NCBI GenBank assembly: GCA_030649445.1
Contig: JAUSKR010000004.1
Location: forward strand, 1-14,221
Reading direction: 5' to 3'
DNA length: 14,221 bases
Origin: a bacterium
Lineage (GTDB): Bacteria; Patescibacteriota; UBA1384; XYA2-FULL-43-10; 1-14-0-10-43-13
The notes under the pieces are model-generated. The model saw only the letters and a list, made by a program, of their open reading frames with translations, was not told the DNA's origin and made no database searches. Positions 11,513 to 14,221 of the stretch are shown here, one piece after another. The translations under genes were made by a program, and so were the position numbers. The first letter of the stretch is position 1; each line of letters starts with the position of its first letter.

Positions 11513-12601
11513 ATGACAAAGCAAGTTGAAACGAAATATCTGCTGGCGATGGCGGCGAATCCAAAAATTGGCAGTCAGACATTGAAGAAAATTCTGGCTG
11601 GTTTTGCTGATCCGGAGGAAGTTTGGTCCGCCTCAGCGTCTGAAATCCGACAAAGATTAGGCAGTACAATTGCCGACAATGTTATTGAAGCGCGGCAGAA
11701 ATATTCTCCCGACACAGAATTAGAGAAACTGGCCAAGCTCGATATTGGCTATATGACAATTTATGACAAAATTTTTCCGCCGCTACTGCGGGAAATTCCC
11801 GATTGTCCAGCGATTCTTTTTGTCCGCGGAAATCCGGAAGCGCTGAAATTTCCCTCGATTGCTATCGTCGGCAGTCGGAAATATTCAAACTATGGCGCCA
11901 AAATCGCGGCGAAATTAGCGGCTGAATGCGTTTCAAACGGCCTGGCGGTAGTCTCCGGTCTAGCTCTCGGCATTGACGCCATCGCACATCAGTCGGCGCT
12001 CGATCATCAGGGCTTGACGATTGGTATCCTGGGTTGCGGCTTGAATCAAATTTACCCTGTCTCGAATTACCATTTGGGCGAAGAAATTATTGCCAAGGGC
12101 GGTGTCATCGTTTCCGAATTTCCCCTTGGTGTGCCGCCGATGAAGCAAAACTTTCCAATGCGCAACCGCATCATTGCCGGCTTGTCTCTCGGCACTTTGG
12201 TCATCGAAGCAGCGGAAAGTTCGGGCTCGCTGATTACGGCCGGTCTGGCGCTGGAATACAACCGTGAAGTTTTTGCCGTGCCGGGAAATATTGACTCTCA
12301 AACTTCAGCTGGGACAAACAAACTGATCAAAGACGGGGCGATACCGACGACGGAAGTTGGCGATATCTTGAGAGTTTTAAATATTGAGGAAAAATCGAGC
12401 GCCAGCCGAGCCAAAGAGATTCTGCCGGAAACCGCGGAAGAGAAAATAATCGCCGGAATACTCCAAGCGGGAGAAAAATCAGGCAACGAATTAGTTAAGC
12501 TGGCAAAACTAAATGTCATTACTCTCAATTCAACTCTGACGCTGATGGAGATGAAGGGAATGGTCGAGAATATTGGTGGGGGAAGATATAAACTTAAATG
12601 A
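11513..12601 (+). CDS. dprA: DNA-processing protein DprA
   Basis: Loads RecA onto incoming single-stranded DNA in natural transformation, in the cytoplasm; 362 residues. N-terminal helical region (about 1-70, SAM/HhH-like; KIGSQTLKKILAGF), then the DprA Rossmann fold (about 95-305) with IAIVGSRKYSNYG, VSGLALGIDAIAHQSAL, SEFPLGVPPMKQNFPMRNRI, IEAAESSGSLITAGLALE and VFAVPGNIDS plus GTNKLIKDGA. A C-terminal winged-helix domain (about 310-362, with ELVKLAKLNVITLNSTLTLM) matches the DprA_WH region. All family motifs are intact. It starts 32 bases after mfd and is followed by topA, a gene order found in many bacteria. With the type IV pilus genes at 1-4611 it points to competence. No comEA, comEC or recA lies in the window. 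Confidence 0.96.
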   Translation: MTKQVETKYLLAMAANPKIGSQTLKKILAGFADPEEVWSASASEIRQRLGSTIADNVIEARQKYSPDTELEKLAKLDIGYMTIYDKIFPPLLREIPDCPAILFVRGNPEALKFPSIAIVGSRKYSNYGAKIAAKLAAECVSNGLAVVSGLALGIDAIAHQSALDHQGLTIGILGCGLNQIYPVSNYHLGEEIIAKGGVIVSEFPLGVPPMKQNFPMRNRIIAGLSLGTLVIEAAESSGSLITAGLALEYNREVFAVPGNIDSQTSAGTNKLIKDGAIPTTEVGDILRVLNIEEKSSASRAKEILPETAEEKIIAGILQAGEKSGNELVKLAKLNVITLNSTLTLMEMKGMVENIGGGRYKLK

Positions 12602-12717
12602 CAAAATCCGAATGTCAAATTTCAAATAAAATGTCCAAATCATAATGTCAAAGTTTGGAAATTTAGTTTTTGGCATTTAGATTTTCATTTGACATTAGAA
12701 ATTTGGATTTTGACATT
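12597..12717. repeat. Long AT-rich palindrome between dprA and topA
   Basis: AATGACAAAATCC (12597-12609) faces GGATTTTGACATT (12705-12717) with one mismatch. The next ~25 bases on each side also pair with roughly three quarters identity. The inside is made of variants of AATGTCAAATTTC and AATGTCCAAAT. The left arm overlaps the dprA stop codon; the right arm contains the TTGACA of the topA promoter candidate. No T tract follows the outer stem. Confidence 0.7.
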
Positions 12718-12736
12718 CTTTTTGCTATCGTAGAAT
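12710..12736 (+). promoter_or_regulatory. Candidate topA promoter with its -35 in the palindrome arm
   Basis: A perfect TTGACA (12710-12715) and TAGAAT (12731-12736, one mismatch), but with a short 15-bp spacer. Transcription would start near 12743, giving a 40-base leader ending in the GGAGG of topA. Confidence 0.5.
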
Positions 12737-12782
12737 GAGCTTGAAAAACAAAAACATTACAGCTTAAAAAATTTGGAGGAAT

Positions 12783-14221
12783 GTGAACCTAGTCATCGTC
12801 GAATCACCGGCAAAGGCGAAAACAATTGAAAAATATTTAGGATCTGACTTCAAAGTGATGGCCTCATATGGCCATGTTCGTGATCTGCCACAGAAATCTT
12901 TGGGCATTGATCTCAAAAAAAACTATGAACCAGAGTATGAAATTCTGTCAAAAGCCAAGAAAACAGTTTCAACACTAAAGGCGATTGCGGCAAAATCAGA
13001 TCAAATTTATCTGGCGACTGACCTTGACCGCGAAGGGGAAGCGATTTCCTGGCATCTTGCGGCTGCGCTCAATCTGGCCAAATCGGACAAAACCAAAAGA
13101 ATCGTCTTCAATGAAATTACGAAATCGGCAGTCGAGAGGGCAGTTAAAAATCCACGGTCAATCGATATTAAATTAGTCGATGCTCAGCAAGCCCGACGAG
13201 TTTTAGATCGCTTGGTCGGTTATAAACTTTCACCATTACTCTGGAAAAAAGTCAAAAAAGGCCTATCCGCTGGTCGGGTTCAATCTGTCGCTGTCCGGCT
13301 TGTTGTTGAAAAAGAACGCGAAATTGAAAAATTCAAACCGGTTGAGTATTGGATTCTGGGCGTCAAATTGTCGCAAAAAGAGAATAAGTTAGTTTTTCCG
13401 GCCTACCTGACCGAAATTGATGGCAAAAGTGTGACAAAGTACGATATCAAAACAAAACCACAAGCGAATCAGATTTCTGCTGACTTGGACGGAACCGACT
13501 ACACAGTTTTGGAGGTCAAACATGACGATCTGATCCGGACTCCGGCAGCGCCATTCACAACCTCAACTCTGCAGATGGAAGCATCCCGTAAACTTGGTTT
13601 TTCACCAAAACAGACGATGATGCTGGCCCAGCAATTATATGAATCTGGCCACATAACTTACATGAGAACGGATTCGATCAATCTCTCGTCTGAAGCGGTC
13701 AGCGCGATCAAAAAAACTGTTTTAAAAAATTATGGCGAGAAATATTTGTCATCGGGGCGGCTTTATACAACCAAAACAAAACATGCCCAAGAAGCCCACG
13801 AAGCGATCAGGCCGACTCATTTTGATAAGCTGGAGGTCAGTGATGATCGCCGGGGTCAAAAGCTTTATGATCTAATCTGGAAACGAACAGTGGCGACTCA
13901 GATGAGCGACGCGATTTTGGACATTTTAACTGTTCGGATTAGCGCCAAAGAGAAAAAATATGTTTTTCGAGCTTCTGGTGAGGCAATCAAATTTGATGGT
14001 TTCATCAAAGTTTATCAGGAAGGCCAAGACGACGAGGCAGAGACACAAGTTGTAAAAATTCCTGAACTGAAAAAGGATGAATTGCTAAAATTTATTGATA
14101 AAATTGAAGATCAAAAATTTACTGAGCCGCCAAAGCGCTATTCTGAAGCGACATTGGTAAAAAAACTTGAAGGGCTTGGCATCGGCCGGCCATCGACATA
14201 TGCGCCGACACTGGAGACAAT
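12783..14221 (+). CDS. topA: DNA topoisomerase I (type IA), N-terminal part, cut by window end
   Basis: Relaxes negative supercoils by transient single-strand cleavage. The frame is open from GTG 12783 to the window end; 479 complete codons are present and the C-terminal part lies outside. An N-terminal Toprim domain starts LVIVESPAKAKTIEKYL, followed by SYGHVRDLP and the metal-binding LATDLDREGEAISWHL. The core shows DAQQARRVLDRLVGYKLSP and SAGRVQSVAVRLVVEKERE. The catalytic tyrosine is Tyr293 in ITYMRTDSINLS, followed by QEAHEAIRPT. RYSEATLVKKLEGLGIGRPSTYAPTL is near the end. GGAGG (12775-12779) supports GTG 12783; the ATG at 12781 is followed at once by TGA and cannot be the start. The dprA-topA order is common. 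Confidence 0.96.
   Translation, partial: MNLVIVESPAKAKTIEKYLGSDFKVMASYGHVRDLPQKSLGIDLKKNYEPEYEILSKAKKTVSTLKAIAAKSDQIYLATDLDREGEAISWHLAAALNLAKSDKTKRIVFNEITKSAVERAVKNPRSIDIKLVDAQQARRVLDRLVGYKLSPLLWKKVKKGLSAGRVQSVAVRLVVEKEREIEKFKPVEYWILGVKLSQKENKLVFPAYLTEIDGKSVTKYDIKTKPQANQISADLDGTDYTVLEVKHDDLIRTPAAPFTTSTLQMEASRKLGFSPKQTMMLAQQLYESGHITYMRTDSINLSSEAVSAIKKTVLKNYGEKYLSSGRLYTTKTKHAQEAHEAIRPTHFDKLEVSDDRRGQKLYDLIWKRTVATQMSDAILDILTVRISAKEKKYVFRASGEAIKFDGFIKVYQEGQDDEAETQVVKIPELKKDELLKFIDKIEDQKFTEPPKRYSEATLVKKLEGLGIGRPSTYAPTLET

Noticed and set aside
11960..12301. Overlapping ORFs on both strands within dprA
   Set aside because: Shadows of a high-scoring conserved DprA frame with all motifs intact.
12985..13176. 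Small forward ORF near the window end
   Set aside because: Out-of-frame shadow of topA, which is open from 12783 to the window end.
1..14221. Alternative genetic code with TGA read as Gly or Trp
   Set aside because: TGA ends pilD, the GspH-like pilin, rnhA and dprA exactly where family length or gene overlap predicts a stop, and no conserved frame reads through TGA.

Overview
This is a gene-dense, moderately AT-rich bacterial stretch in which every convincing gene lies on the + strand. TGA is used as an ordinary stop (pilD, rnhA, dprA). Small, lean versions of core genes, a pilin-rich type IV pilus locus and a drastically shortened Mfd suggest a reduced-genome bacterium, most likely of the Candidate Phyla Radiation/Patescibacteria. 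That placement is an inference from gene content, not a phylogenetic result.

Region 1 (1-4611) is a type IV pilus locus. It holds the C-terminal part of the inner-membrane platform protein PilC, a major-pilin-like gene, the prepilin peptidase PilD and four more type III signal-peptide proteins (GspG-like, GspH/FimT-like, PilV-like, PilW-like). Four copies of a ~60-bp palindrome with TGTCATCCTGAG / TTCAGAATGACA arms are scattered through this region and none occurs in the remaining 9.5 kb. Two of them (487-589 and 4643-4743) are nested inside a second terminal inverted repeat and look like TA-flanked MITEs.

Region 2 (4778-7532) is a tight operon: trpS, an RNase HI-family gene, a DUF167 gene and rodA, with 1-nt spacing or overlapping starts and stops. 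Region 3 (7555-9535) is a translation/transcription/secretion cluster: rplU, secE, nusG, rplK. It opens with a TTGACA promoter that sits directly on a terminator-like hairpin and closes with a strong intrinsic terminator. rpmA does not follow rplU, and rplA does not follow rplK.

Region 4 (9550-11480) is a short mfd. It has a fragment of the UvrB-like domain 1b, the RNA-polymerase-interacting domain and the RecG-like translocase, but lacks the N-terminal UvrA-binding half and C-terminal domain 7. Its 5' end is unusual: a hairpin presents a strong Shine-Dalgarno in its loop, ahead of a 13-codon out-of-frame ORF that carries an in-phase T TTT TTA heptamer. Region 5 (11498-14221) is the dprA-topA pair, with topA cut by the window end. 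DprA (uptake and protection of transforming single-stranded DNA) plus the pilus locus fits natural transformation.

Three long AT-rich imperfect palindromes (8844-8929, 9374-9476, 12597-12717) fill the gaps nusG-rplK, rplK-mfd and dprA-topA. Each is built from degenerate repetitions of its own short word. Several repeats appear to donate promoter elements to the next gene.
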